64,000 nucleotides of DNA from Xylanivirga thermophila (GCF_004138105.1 NZ_RXHQ01000001.1:172976-236975); one strand, 5' to 3'; counted from the first letter of the stretch, positions 9,865 through 17,994 are shown. Notes: generated by a model from the sequence alone, not told the origin. Made by a program: numbers and translations.

Positions 9865-11098
9865 GCTAGAATTTCAAGAAATAGACCAGTCATATTCTCA
9901 CATGAACCTACAGAAAACCCTTAAGGGCAATGTAAAACAATCTGTAGGTAATCTAGTAACAGTTCTTTTAAATCCAAAATATTCTAAGGCTAAAAAGCTA
10001 TATGAAGGTCAGATCTTCTATGATAAATTTACCAATGAAATTAAGATTCAAGGGAAAATCATAGGAGAAAAAGGGATAAGACCAAACCAAATAAGGCTCT
10101 GGGATGACTCTTTAAATAACAGACTTGGCCTAGAAATCGAAAAGCACTATGACTTAAACTATAATGCTAATAAAATGTGGGAAGCTATTAGATTTGTGGC
10201 CAACCAGTATGAAGTAAGTCCACCTAAACAGTACTTAGAAAGGCTTAATTGGGATGGAGATGAAGGAGCAATAAGAAAACTTCTACCTACTTATCTAGGA
10301 GCAGAAGATACAGACCTTAATGCCTGGATTATGGAACATATGGTAGTAGGATTAATAAAAAGGATAATGGAGCCAGGTTCAAAATTTGATGAAATGATGG
10401 TCTTAGTTGGTGGTCAAGGTATAGGAAAATCTACCTTTGCTAGATACTTGGCCATTGAAGAAGATTGGTTTTGCACCATAGAAAATATTCAGGGAAAGGA
10501 TGCAGTAATGAATCTAATGGGAAAGACAGTAGTAGAAATAGAAGAATTTGTAGCCTTAAGAAATGCTAAATCAGCTAATGAAGCTAAGTCTTTTTTATCT
10601 AAGCTAAGTGATAGGATTAGAATTCCTTACGAGAAATTTTCAACTGATGTACCTAGAACTTGTATCCTAATAGGAACCTTAAATGAAAGAACCTTTCTCA
10701 ATGACCATACAGGTGAAAGAAGGTATCTGCCTATAGAATGTTTTAAGGATAAGAGAATAAAAGCCATCTATCCAGACAAGAACTATCTAGAAAACCTATC
10801 AGAAAAAGAATACCTAGCTTCTATTAAAGAAGATTTTAATCAGGCTCTTGCCTATGGCTATAAGCTTTATAAGGAGAAGAAACATTCTTGGACCCTGCCT
10901 AAAGAATTATTAGCAGATCTTTATAGGGAGCAGGAGAAGTTTAAATATTTGAATCCAGATGTAGAAGATATTAGATACTTTTTAGAGGAATATAAGCCTA
11001 GAAGCCAAGAACCAAATATAACTTGTTTCAAGGAATTAGTTATGCAAGGCTACCAGATAAAATCAAAGTCATTTTCTGAAATAATGGATAACTATTAG
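9851..11098 (+). CDS. VapE/virulence-associated E family ATPase (replicative helicase)
   Basis: A 415-residue protein of the VapE family (PF05272). Walker A is GGQGIGKSTFARYL (near residue 186) and the probable Walker B strand is TVVEIEEFVAL; IGTLNERTFLNDHTGERRY is a conserved downstream segment. Family members act as SF3-like helicases for phage, satellite and genomic-island replication. It overlaps the primase by 14 bases, implying coupling. Together they suggest the element can replicate after excision, as PICI-type satellites and some integrative mobilisable elements do. Confidence 0.8.
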   Translation: MKDFKLEFQEIDQSYSHMNLQKTLKGNVKQSVGNLVTVLLNPKYSKAKKLYEGQIFYDKFTNEIKIQGKIIGEKGIRPNQIRLWDDSLNNRLGLEIEKHYDLNYNANKMWEAIRFVANQYEVSPPKQYLERLNWDGDEGAIRKLLPTYLGAEDTDLNAWIMEHMVVGLIKRIMEPGSKFDEMMVLVGGQGIGKSTFARYLAIEEDWFCTIENIQGKDAVMNLMGKTVVEIEEFVALRNAKSANEAKSFLSKLSDRIRIPYEKFSTDVPRTCILIGTLNERTFLNDHTGERRYLPIECFKDKRIKAIYPDKNYLENLSEKEYLASIKEDFNQALAYGYKLYKEKKHSWTLPKELLADLYREQEKFKYLNPDVEDIRYFLEEYKPRSQEPNITCFKELVMQGYQIKSKSFSEIMDNY

Positions 11099-11436
11099 AA
11101 AGAGGCTAGGAGAAATCTGAAAGCTGACAATATCAAGGCTTACAGGATATTAGTTTTTATAATTTGCTTTATTTGAGGACTTTTGAAATCCCAGGTTACA
11201 GTTACAAGTCTTTCTGTGCCTATTTTTTAAAAAAAATAAAGAAGTCCAAAAGTGCTAAAAAATTAAAAACTTTAGTAGCAAGCACAGTAGCTGTACGGAC
11301 AGCTACGGGAAAATTATAAAAGTGGGTCCTGTTGGGCCTACTTTTATATAGAAAATTTTCTGCTTGTTCTTATCAGAATGATTTAGGGGTTCCCCCTAAG
11401 ACCCTAGTTAAAAATATGAAAGAAAGGAAGATGAAC
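11099..11436 (+). other. Gene-free segment rich in inverted repeats (candidate oriT/regulatory region)
   Basis: No gene is supported here. It contains the second copy of the 15-bp repeat (11132-11146), the perfect palindromic arms GTAGCTGT and ACAGCTAC around ACGG (near 11290-11309), an imperfect AAAAGTGGG/CCTACTTTT hairpin (near 11320-11345), and TTAGGGG-TT-CCCCCTAA (near 11381-11398). Such stacked hairpins just before a MobC-like gene are typical of transfer origins, but no nic sequence was recognised. Confidence 0.45.
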
Positions 11437-11778
11437 ATGACCAATAGATATAGAAATGAAAGAATAGAAATTAAATTAACTAAGGAAGAAAAGGAACTTT
11501 TTAAGAAAAAATTAGAACTTTCCAAGTCAAAATCCATGGCACATTTTATAAGGAAATGTGTCCTGGAGGCTCCTATATTTGTAATAGATATGAATGAGTT
11601 TAGGAAGATGCAAACCCTTCTTGGGAGAAATGTAAATAACCTTAACCAGATAGCTAAAAGAGTAAATACAACAGGAGTAATTTATAGGGAGGATATAGAA
11701 GATCTTAAAAGAGAGAATGATGAAATATCGAGGGAGATATTGAGAATACAGAATATCTTGGTGAGGAAGTATATTTAA
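11437..11778 (+). CDS. MobC-like relaxosome accessory protein
   Basis: A 113-residue protein with a ribbon-helix-helix-like N-terminus (IEIKLTKEEKELFKKKLE) and the segment LLGRNVNNLNQIAKRVN, the recognisable MobC core found in mobilisation accessory proteins that help a relaxase open oriT. The frame is open further upstream, but AAGGA lies 8 bases before the ATG at 11437 and only 2 before the one at 11431, so 11437 is preferred. A MOB relaxase gene usually follows mobC; here an XRE gene and restriction genes follow instead, so the relaxase is missing. Confidence 0.75.
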   Translation: MTNRYRNERIEIKLTKEEKELFKKKLELSKSKSMAHFIRKCVLEAPIFVIDMNEFRKMQTLLGRNVNNLNQIAKRVNTTGVIYREDIEDLKRENDEISREILRIQNILVRKYI

Positions 11779-11856
11779 TACTACTTACAGGTGTAATTAG
11801 ACCCCAAGTCTGTTATAATTATAATAATGAGTAAATTTACAGAAGGGGACAAGGAT

Positions 11857-12072
11857 ATGGAAGATTTTGGACAGGTAGTTTTCAAAATTGATCAGGTCTT
11901 AGCAGAAAAAAAGATTAGTAAAAACAAGCTAGAGAAAGAAGCCAAACTTCAAAGAACCCAGCTTAATTCTTATTGTAATAATAAGGTCAGGAGAATAGAT
12001 TTACAAACCCTGGCTAAGATTTGTTATGTCTTAGATTGTGAGATAGAGGATATTATGGAGTATGAGAGGTAG
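11857..12072 (+). CDS. Small XRE/Cro-type regulator (probable R-M controller)
   Basis: A 71-residue helix-turn-helix protein (QVLAEKKISKNKLEKEAKL, then a RTQLNSYCNNK recognition region and a DLQTLAKICYVLDCEIEDI helix pair), of the YozG/Cro_C1 type. The start is taken at 11857, where GGGGACAAGG precedes the ATG; the in-frame ATG at 11827 has no ribosome site. It ends 6 bases before the restriction-modification gene, the place of a controller (C) protein that delays endonuclease expression, though C-box dyads were not recognised. Confidence 0.75.
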   Translation: MEDFGQVVFKIDQVLAEKKISKNKLEKEAKLQRTQLNSYCNNKVRRIDLQTLAKICYVLDCEIEDIMEYER

Positions 12073-12078
12073 GTAGAA

Positions 12079-13953
12079 ATGAATAGGTTTGAAATTATTA
12101 ACAGGATTGGAAATGAATATCATATCGGTAATACTGAATCTGGAGAATTTAGTTATGTGCGGGCATTAAGTACTGTAGGAAAAGATATAAGAGATTATCA
12201 AAAAGGAGATACAGGGACTAATCATCAGTTTCTAGATCTACGATTTGAAAATGATAGGCTTGTAATTTTAATTGAGTGTAAAAATAATTTTAATCGTTGG
12301 AAGAAAGAAGTTATACATAAGCAACTTCAGGACTATGTCCGTTATGAAAAAGCTTATTCAGATAAAAAAATAGTTGCGATCCTAGCAGAAACAGATGGAG
12401 AAGAAATCTGGGTATGGCATGGACAGTCCGTAATTATTGATGAAGAGCATAGAAAAAAAGATGAACGAGTTCTAAAAACTTTTTCTGAGTATGAAGATTT
12501 AGTTTTTGGAAAAGTGAACGATAAAATTAAAGTTGTAGATTCGATTAAAGTTCTAAATGAAATGCTCCATTCAGATGGGGTCAACGAGAAGCTAAGAAGT
12601 CAATTTGTAGGTACTTGTCTTTTAGCTTTAAAAAATGGTTTGAGTTACGAAAAAGTCAAAGAAACATTAGATCCTGATACAGGGAAAACACTTACCCCAG
12701 AAAAGGTAGTTTTAAAAGATATTAAAAATATTTTATCTGGATTATTATCAAAAAACCAAGGAGTTGATGCTTTAAATAAAGCTAGCAAGTTAGGGATTTT
12801 AAGTAATAAAGTACTTGATGATCAGGATATAACAAGCCTAACTTATGACGAACTGAAAGCTATTTTAGTTTATATAGATATTAATATAATTCCATTCATT
12901 AATGATACAAACACGGCAGGACAAGATTTATTAAATCTGTTCTTTACAACATTTAATAAATATGTAGGTAAGTCAGATAAAAACCAAGCTTTTACACCAG
13001 ATCATATTTGTGATTTTATGAGTAAAGCAATTGGAGTTAATAAAAACTCAAGAATTTTGGATCCATGCTCTGGTAGTGGTGCGTTCCTGGTTCGAGCAAT
13101 GACAGATGCTATGGATGACTGTGAAACTGAAGAAGAACGTGAAGAAGTGAAAAGGAATCAGATATTCGGCATTGAGTACGAAGATGGAGCGTTTGGACTT
13201 TCTTCAACAAATATGCTAATTCATGGGGATGGAAATTCTAATGTTATTCAGGCTTCGATGTTTGAACGAGCAGAATGGATAAAAGATAAAAATGTAAATG
13301 TTGTTTTGATGAATCCCCCTTACAATGCAACAAGAAAGTTTTGTGATCCTGATTATGTAGATCAGTGGGGAAAAAATGTAAAAGAAGATCCTTCAAAAGG
13401 ATTTCATTTTGTAGAATGGATTGCACGTCATGTTCCAAGTATGACTAAGATTGCAGTATTACTCCCAATGCAAGCAGCTATTGGTAATAGTGCTGAGGTG
13501 AAAAAATTTAAAAAGAAGATGCTAGATAATTATACTTTGGATGCTGTTTTTTCATTGCCTAATGAAATGTTTTATCCGGGTGCAGCTGCAATAGCTTGTT
13601 GTATGATTTTTGATTTATCACAAAAACACGAGAGATCAAATAAAGATACTTTTTTTGGCTACTTTAAGGATGATACTTTTATTAAAAGAAAAGGATTAGG
13701 GAGAGTTGAAACAACCGATGCTGAAGGCAATAGCCTATGGTCAAAAACTAAGGAAGAGTGGTTGGATCTTTACAAAAACAAAAAAGTTGTTCCTGGCCTC
13801 TCAGTAATGAAAAAAGTCACCTGGAAGGATGAATGGCTAGCAGAAGCATATATGGAAACAGATTACTCAACATTAGAAAGCAAGGATTTTCAAAAAGTAT
13901 TAAATGATTATTTATCTTATTTAATTAAAGAGGGTTATGTAAATGGAAATTAA
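12079..13953 (+). CDS. BcgI-like type IIB restriction enzyme subunit A (nuclease-methyltransferase fusion)
   Basis: A 624-residue fusion. The N-terminus has a PD-(D/E)XK-like nuclease signature, with Asp53 in HQFLDLRF and the pair E66-x-K68 in LVILIECKNN. A helical linker follows, then a gamma-class N6-adenine methyltransferase with motif I ILDPCSGSG (326-334) and motif IV NPPY (412-415). Size and order match the A subunit of BcgI, which cuts DNA on both sides of its target when paired with a separate specificity subunit; the next gene provides one. A conventional type I HsdM has no nuclease domain, and no HsdR is present here. Confidence 0.75.
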   Translation: MNRFEIINRIGNEYHIGNTESGEFSYVRALSTVGKDIRDYQKGDTGTNHQFLDLRFENDRLVILIECKNNFNRWKKEVIHKQLQDYVRYEKAYSDKKIVAILAETDGEEIWVWHGQSVIIDEEHRKKDERVLKTFSEYEDLVFGKVNDKIKVVDSIKVLNEMLHSDGVNEKLRSQFVGTCLLALKNGLSYEKVKETLDPDTGKTLTPEKVVLKDIKNILSGLLSKNQGVDALNKASKLGILSNKVLDDQDITSLTYDELKAILVYIDINIIPFINDTNTAGQDLLNLFFTTFNKYVGKSDKNQAFTPDHICDFMSKAIGVNKNSRILDPCSGSGAFLVRAMTDAMDDCETEEEREEVKRNQIFGIEYEDGAFGLSSTNMLIHGDGNSNVIQASMFERAEWIKDKNVNVVLMNPPYNATRKFCDPDYVDQWGKNVKEDPSKGFHFVEWIARHVPSMTKIAVLLPMQAAIGNSAEVKKFKKKMLDNYTLDAVFSLPNEMFYPGAAAIACCMIFDLSQKHERSNKDTFFGYFKDDTFIKRKGLGRVETTDAEGNSLWSKTKEEWLDLYKNKKVVPGLSVMKKVTWKDEWLAEAYMETDYSTLESKDFQKVLNDYLSYLIKEGYVNGN

Positions 13954-15052
13954 TTTTAATAACTGGAAAACATTTAAGTTTACTGATGTCTTTAGAATAG
14001 AAAAAGGATTTTACAACAAAAAGCCCGAAGAATCTGGCATAGGAACAATACCTTTTTTAGGAGCTACAGATAAAAATAATGGAATAACTGCATACTATAC
14101 CCTGGAAGAAATCGAATCATCTTCAAAGACAGGTAAAGAGCCAAATGATACATTAAATAAAAAATTATTTCCAGGAAAAGCTGTGTGTGTAACAAATAAT
14201 GGGTCTGTGGGGTTTGCTTACTATCAGGAAAATCAATTCACATGTAGTCATGATGTGAATCCACTTTACAGATTGGATGGTGAGTTTAATTATTTAACTG
14301 GATTATTTGTTGCTACTGTCATAATGAAAGATAGGTATAGATGGGGTTATGGAAGAAAATGGAGACCTGAAAGGATGATTAACTCCAAACTTAAGTTACC
14401 TTCTACTGAAGATGGCAGACCTGATTGGCAATGGATGGAAGATTTTATAAAACATTTGAATTATAAGCCAATTACTACTAAAAATTCAATTAATTCAGAT
14501 GACTTTTCTACGGAAAAATGGGAAGAGTTTTATTTACATGAATTATTTAAGACATCTATGGGCAATGGGATTGATGCTATAGCTACTACCTCAGACAATC
14601 CAAAATATAATTATGTTTCTAGGGATAGTAATGGTAATGGTGTTGTTGGCTTTGTCGATGAAGTTGAGGGTCAGGAACCATTTCCTGCAGGTTCGATGTC
14701 ACTTGCATTAGGTGGTAGTTTTTTGGGTTCATGTTTTATACAGAAAGAGCCTTTTTATACTGCACAAAATGTAGGTATTTTACAAGAAAAAGAACCAATG
14801 TCGATATATAGTAAATTGTTCATCGCAACATTAATTAGAAATGAGTGTAAAATAAAATATCAAGCTTTTGGAAGAGAGCTTAATTCTCACTTTAGAAAAG
14901 ACTTTACTATTAAATTGCCAGTTCTTATGGAGAATGGAGCCCCTATGATTGATAAAACATCTAAATTTTCAAAAAAAGGGTTTATCCCAAATTGGAAATG
15001 GATTGATCAATATATGGAAAATTTACCCTATGGAGATAGAATATTAGTATAA
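13943..15052 (+). CDS. Specificity subunit (BcgI B / type I S-like)
   Basis: A 369-residue protein with two tandem target-recognition domains. Each opens with the repeated pattern NNWKTFKFTDVFRIEKG (about 5-21) and EKWEEFYLHELFKTSMG (about 191-207) and each ends with a central-helix segment containing DWQWMEDFIKHL or NWKWIDQYMENL. Two such half-repeats recognise a bipartite DNA target. It overlaps the end of the nuclease-methyltransferase gene by 11 bases, so the subunits are translationally coupled. The target sequence cannot be read from the protein. Confidence 0.85.
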   Translation: MEINFNNWKTFKFTDVFRIEKGFYNKKPEESGIGTIPFLGATDKNNGITAYYTLEEIESSSKTGKEPNDTLNKKLFPGKAVCVTNNGSVGFAYYQENQFTCSHDVNPLYRLDGEFNYLTGLFVATVIMKDRYRWGYGRKWRPERMINSKLKLPSTEDGRPDWQWMEDFIKHLNYKPITTKNSINSDDFSTEKWEEFYLHELFKTSMGNGIDAIATTSDNPKYNYVSRDSNGNGVVGFVDEVEGQEPFPAGSMSLALGGSFLGSCFIQKEPFYTAQNVGILQEKEPMSIYSKLFIATLIRNECKIKYQAFGRELNSHFRKDFTIKLPVLMENGAPMIDKTSKFSKKGFIPNWKWIDQYMENLPYGDRILV

Positions 15053-15084
15053 GAACAAAGATTTTTAGAGAGGAGGTTATGTTA

Positions 15085-16038
15085 ATGAATGTAAAAGTGT
15101 TTGATATTAGCACAGAGGTAATAGCTAATGTTATTGATGAAACTCAGAAGAATAATATACTAAAGATATTTGAAGAGCTAACAAAAGAATCGCATCTTAT
15201 AACAAATTGTTTTTTGAACTTGGAATTAGCAGGTTATGATTTAAGTCCAATATACTATTTCAACGAATCAGAAAATAAATCTGAGTTTGATTATAATCGC
15301 ATAGCTGAAGATCTCCTGAAAGCCGAGTCTAAAACAGATAACACACGTAATAGCACAATACGTGAAGGCTTGCTCTTTATAAAATCCACGAATAGTTCGA
15401 TTACAATAATGAAACTAGAAAAATTAGAAGTTATAGACAAAGACTCCTATGAAATTAAAAGTGAATTAGGTAAGGAGAAAGATTATTTCAAGGTTTGCAC
15501 ATTTAATGGCAATTATGACGATATAAAGATAATTGATAAAAATAGGACTGCTGCCAAATATTGGTATCAGAAATTCTTAGGATTAACTAGGAAGCGAACA
15601 CCTGAGGATAATACTAAGGATGTGGTAAATTTACTCGGAGAAGACAAATTATTTCAGCAAACTTTAGTTGACAGAGACAATTATGATGAAGTTAAAAGAT
15701 TTACCGAATACTATTTATTTGATAATAAGAAATTTGATAAATCTGATTTATTCAATGAATTAAATAGTAGTGGATTAATCGAACTAAAAAAAGAAGATGA
15801 ACTATATTCTGAGGATTCTAAAAAAATAGATTCTGATTTCTATATTTCTGAAAAGGCAATAAATCAAAAATATCAAAGAAAAATACAAACATCACCAGAA
15901 GTAACTGTTGAAACAAAAAATTATTTAGAGAGTCTTAGAGATAACGAGATAATATTCAATGAAAACAATAAAACTATAACGATAATGATTGACGAAGATT
16001 ACTTAAATAATGTAAAGGAAAAATTGGAAGATGAATAA
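15085..16038 (+). CDS. Unknown protein, possibly NA37/YejK nucleoid-associated-like
   Basis: A 317-residue soluble acidic protein. The start at 15085 is chosen because AGAGGAGG lies 8 bases upstream; the ATG at 15079 is only 2 bases from it. Weak pattern resemblance to 37-kDa nucleoid-associated proteins is seen in the middle (AAKYWYQKFLGLTRKRTP, after a strand-rich region beginning REGLLFIK) and at the C-terminus (EIIFNENNKTITIMIDEDYL). It follows the specificity gene by 32 bases and its last 8 bases overlap the next gene. The family call is tentative; KwaB-type (DUF4868) DNA-binding defence proteins are an alternative comparison. Confidence 0.4.
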   Translation: MNVKVFDISTEVIANVIDETQKNNILKIFEELTKESHLITNCFLNLELAGYDLSPIYYFNESENKSEFDYNRIAEDLLKAESKTDNTRNSTIREGLLFIKSTNSSITIMKLEKLEVIDKDSYEIKSELGKEKDYFKVCTFNGNYDDIKIIDKNRTAAKYWYQKFLGLTRKRTPEDNTKDVVNLLGEDKLFQQTLVDRDNYDEVKRFTEYYLFDNKKFDKSDLFNELNSSGLIELKKEDELYSEDSKKIDSDFYISEKAINQKYQRKIQTSPEVTVETKNYLESLRDNEIIFNENNKTITIMIDEDYLNNVKEKLEDE

Positions 16039-17209
16039 TGTTATAAAATGGAAAAATACTTCTCTAAACATTGATAGTTTATCTGAGCAAGGTGAGATAT
16101 TTATTGATGTACTAAATAATGAAGGAATAGATTTACGTAATAATGTTAAAGCAAAGATTCTAGAAAATCAAAAAAACTATTACATTCTAGAGGATGATTT
16201 TATTGAGGACTCAAAAAATCTTGTTACAATAATAAGGAAATACACTCAAAAAAACTATGAGAGTATAAGCAAACTTTATATACCTGAAACTAAAGAGTTT
16301 ATGGAAGTAAAAGCTGATTCAAGAGATAAAATTATTTATGAAAAAATTATCGGGGAAAATAGGATAGATGGAGATATTAGAAGTTTTCCAATTTCAGTTA
16401 ATGTTTTAAATGAGGTTTTTAATAGTAAAAAACATAAATCTCTACTCTTAATTGATGTTTTTATATTACTTGCTATTTCTAATAAAAGTAGTTTTGAAGC
16501 TGAAGAATTTCTGGCAGAGTTTAAAGAGGGTGATAAGAGTTTAAGGATTAGATTAGATCTTCAATCTGATCCGTTACTTTTATTTCCAATATACAATTGG
16601 ATTTTTAATAGAGAAGAGTATAAAGAGTCATACGATGTAAAGCTAAATATTGTCAGACAAGTTATAATAAATAAACAAAGTTTAAGTGATGTGGATGAAC
16701 TGCTAGAAGATAGTAAGCTAGCTTTTAAAAGAATTATTTCTAATAAAACTGATGATTATTTCGAACAACTGAATCAGCTAAAGGATGACTTTTTAGTATT
16801 ATCAAAGAATGAAAATAGCGCTCTAAGAACACTTAATTTAACTTTTTTTGCATGGTTAGGATATTTAGGGATGGAAGTCTTTAAAATTGTCATTGATTAT
16901 AAGGGTTCAGATATTATTCCATATCTCTTATGGTCTAATGGGGCAAAAAAAGGCATTATAATACTGATGTTTATTACGGCATTAATTTTTATTTTCATTG
17001 CTTATGTTTTAGAAATAAAATCTTTAGAGAAAACATATGATGTAATCAAAAAAATTTACAAAGATAAGATATTATTTGAAACGGGAGAAGGTGAAAACAA
17101 GTTTGAAACAACTATAGAGAAACCTGAAATAGGTAAGCTACAAAAATTAGTTTTTACGGTTATTATAATATTGTTGTTTTTTAGATTTTTCTTAACTTTT
17201 CCATGGTAA
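16031..17209 (+). CDS. Unknown membrane protein coupled to the preceding gene
   Basis: A 392-residue protein. About 265 N-terminal residues are soluble and charged, followed by a hydrophobic stretch (LTFFAWLGYLGMEVFKIVI), a second strong segment (GIIILMFITALIFIFIAYVL), a charged loop of about 40 residues, and a terminal segment (LVFTVIIILLFFRFFL). This predicts two or three membrane spans with a large soluble head. No family was recognised. The ATG lies inside the end of the previous gene (8-base overlap), implying stoichiometric co-expression. A membrane protein plus a putative DNA-binding protein beside restriction genes resembles known two-gene phage-defence modules such as Kiwa, but the sequences were not recognised as Kiwa. 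Confidence 0.6.
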   Translation: MNNVIKWKNTSLNIDSLSEQGEIFIDVLNNEGIDLRNNVKAKILENQKNYYILEDDFIEDSKNLVTIIRKYTQKNYESISKLYIPETKEFMEVKADSRDKIIYEKIIGENRIDGDIRSFPISVNVLNEVFNSKKHKSLLLIDVFILLAISNKSSFEAEEFLAEFKEGDKSLRIRLDLQSDPLLLFPIYNWIFNREEYKESYDVKLNIVRQVIINKQSLSDVDELLEDSKLAFKRIISNKTDDYFEQLNQLKDDFLVLSKNENSALRTLNLTFFAWLGYLGMEVFKIVIDYKGSDIIPYLLWSNGAKKGIIILMFITALIFIFIAYVLEIKSLEKTYDVIKKIYKDKILFETGEGENKFETTIEKPEIGKLQKLVFTVIIILLFFRFFLTFPW

Positions 17210-17242
17210 GTGGAGAGGCTATATATAGACCTTCTTAACCGG

Positions 17243-17275
17243 AACTGGGACTGGAATGGGTAAAAAAATTCTTGA
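17243..17275 (+). repeat. Candidate right end (attR-like) of the integrative element
   Basis: Gap-free partner of the segment at 6243-6275, displaced by exactly 11,000 bases, with the identical core TGGGTAAAAAA at 17257-17267. It lies 33 bases after the last cargo gene. The GAGTGGGA match to the guaA 3' end at 17369 is shorter and less convincing. Confidence 0.4.
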
Positions 17276-17366
17276 ACTATCTCAAATGGAACGAACAGAA
17301 CGAAACTGTGCTGTTTATAAACCTTTATATTAAGCCATTTAGCATTTATCGAATGGTAGAAAATAA

Positions 17367-17502
17367 AGAGTGGGAGTAACTCCCAATTTATCAAGCCCAA
17401 AGGGCGAAGATAAATTGATGGAGTTACCCCTGTCAGGGTTGGCGAGGCTTATAGCGACCAAAGGGAGCTAGAAGCCCGCAACCTACGGCGGGAGTAGTAA
17501 TC
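17367..17502 (+). ncRNA. Structured RNA resembling an IS605-type guide-RNA scaffold (orphan)
   Basis: Dense nested helices are visible: TAACTCCCAATTTATC (17377-17392) pairs with GATAAATTG-AT-GGAGTTA (17410-17427) enclosing GCCC-AAA-GGGC; ACCC/GGGT around CTGTCA; GGCTTATAGC pairs imperfectly with GCTAGAAGCC; and CCCGC-AACCTACG-GCGGG. The last hairpin with its GAAGCC...GGGAGTAGT frame resembles the right-end RNA of TnpB-encoding IS200/IS605 or IS607 elements. No tnpB is adjacent. An intrinsic terminator follows directly, so it could be an independent RNA. Structure is seen; family identity is a guess. Confidence 0.4.
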
Positions 17503-17546
17503 AAAAGTCTTGGAACCTTTGGAAACAGAGATTTCAAGACTTTTTT
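17503..17546 (+). terminator. Intrinsic terminator after the structured RNA
   Basis: AAAAGTCTTGGAA (17503-17515) pairs with TTTCAAGACTTTT (17532-17544), one mismatch, followed by a T-run. Its right arm is the start of the 264-bp repeat; the second repeat copy at 20380 has the right arm only. Confidence 0.8.
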
Positions 17547-17792
17547 AAATTCTCTTTTATGGCAAGAGTCAAACTAAGGTTCAAAGCAGAAAAGAAAATT
17601 TTTTTATGTAAGTATTATTAATAAAGTAGTTGTTTGAAGCGGTGAATTCAATCCTCATTCCTTACAATATCTCTTCTTATAAAATAGAACAACAATGATG
17701 GTACTATATCCCAAAGAGTAATGAATCAAGAGGAAAGAAGGGACCTAGTTGCCTATTACACATCTGAAGAAAATATTATAAAGGTATTAGAG
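17529..17792 (+). repeat. 264-bp direct repeat flanking blaI-blaR1, left copy
   Basis: Aligns without gaps to 20380-20643 with about 13 mismatches counted by eye. The two copies enclose the blaI-blaR1 unit. The repeat carries a decayed methyltransferase fragment at its right end and noncoding or decayed sequence elsewhere. Confidence 0.9.
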
Positions 17793-17798
17793 TCTTGA
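17688..17798 (+). pseudogene. Relic of MmeI/YeeA-like DNA methyltransferase, left copy
   Basis: The frame from 17688 reads DGTISQRV and then MNQEERRDLVAYYTSEENI before a stop at 17796. That segment matches the conserved stretch of type IIL (MmeI/YeeA-like) restriction-methyltransferases that precedes motif I, usually of the form (V)MdpeERReLGAHYTSEkNI. Only about 35 codons remain and a TAG interrupts the frame just upstream, so it is a fragment of a lost gene. Confidence 0.6.
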
Positions 17799-17946
17799 AA
17801 AAGAATGTATCTAATATAAATGACCTCAAAATTAAAGCTTTTATTAGTCGTGGATTAAGTTTGAATTTAAAAAAGGTATCACAATGTTAATGATTTAAAA
17901 AAGCTTGTTAGAACGAAATATAGGTTTTAGGTTTTTTAAAACAAAC

Positions 17947-17994
17947 TTGACATTACTACAACTGTAGTATTATAATTATTACTACAGTTATAGT
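17947..17994 (+). promoter_or_regulatory. BlaI-type promoter-operator of blaI-blaR1
   Basis: TTGACA at 17947-17952 and TATAAT at 17971-17976 with an 18-base spacer. The dyad ACTACAACTGTAGT (17955-17968) fills the spacer and a second, ACTACAGTTATAGT (17981-17994), lies just downstream of -10. Both carry the ACTACA/TGTAGT half-sites of BlaI/MecI operators, so the unit should be autorepressed. Confidence 0.85.

Noticed and set aside
11332..11436. N-terminal extension of the MobC-like protein
   Set aside because: The extension is rich in residues not seen in MobC, lacks a ribosome site, and overlaps palindromes better explained as DNA structure.
17369..17380. GAGTGGGAGTA match to the 3' end of guaA as the right att site
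   Set aside because: Only about 11 of 14 bases agree, and it lies inside the helix of the structured RNA; the gap-free 33-base match at 17243 is longer.
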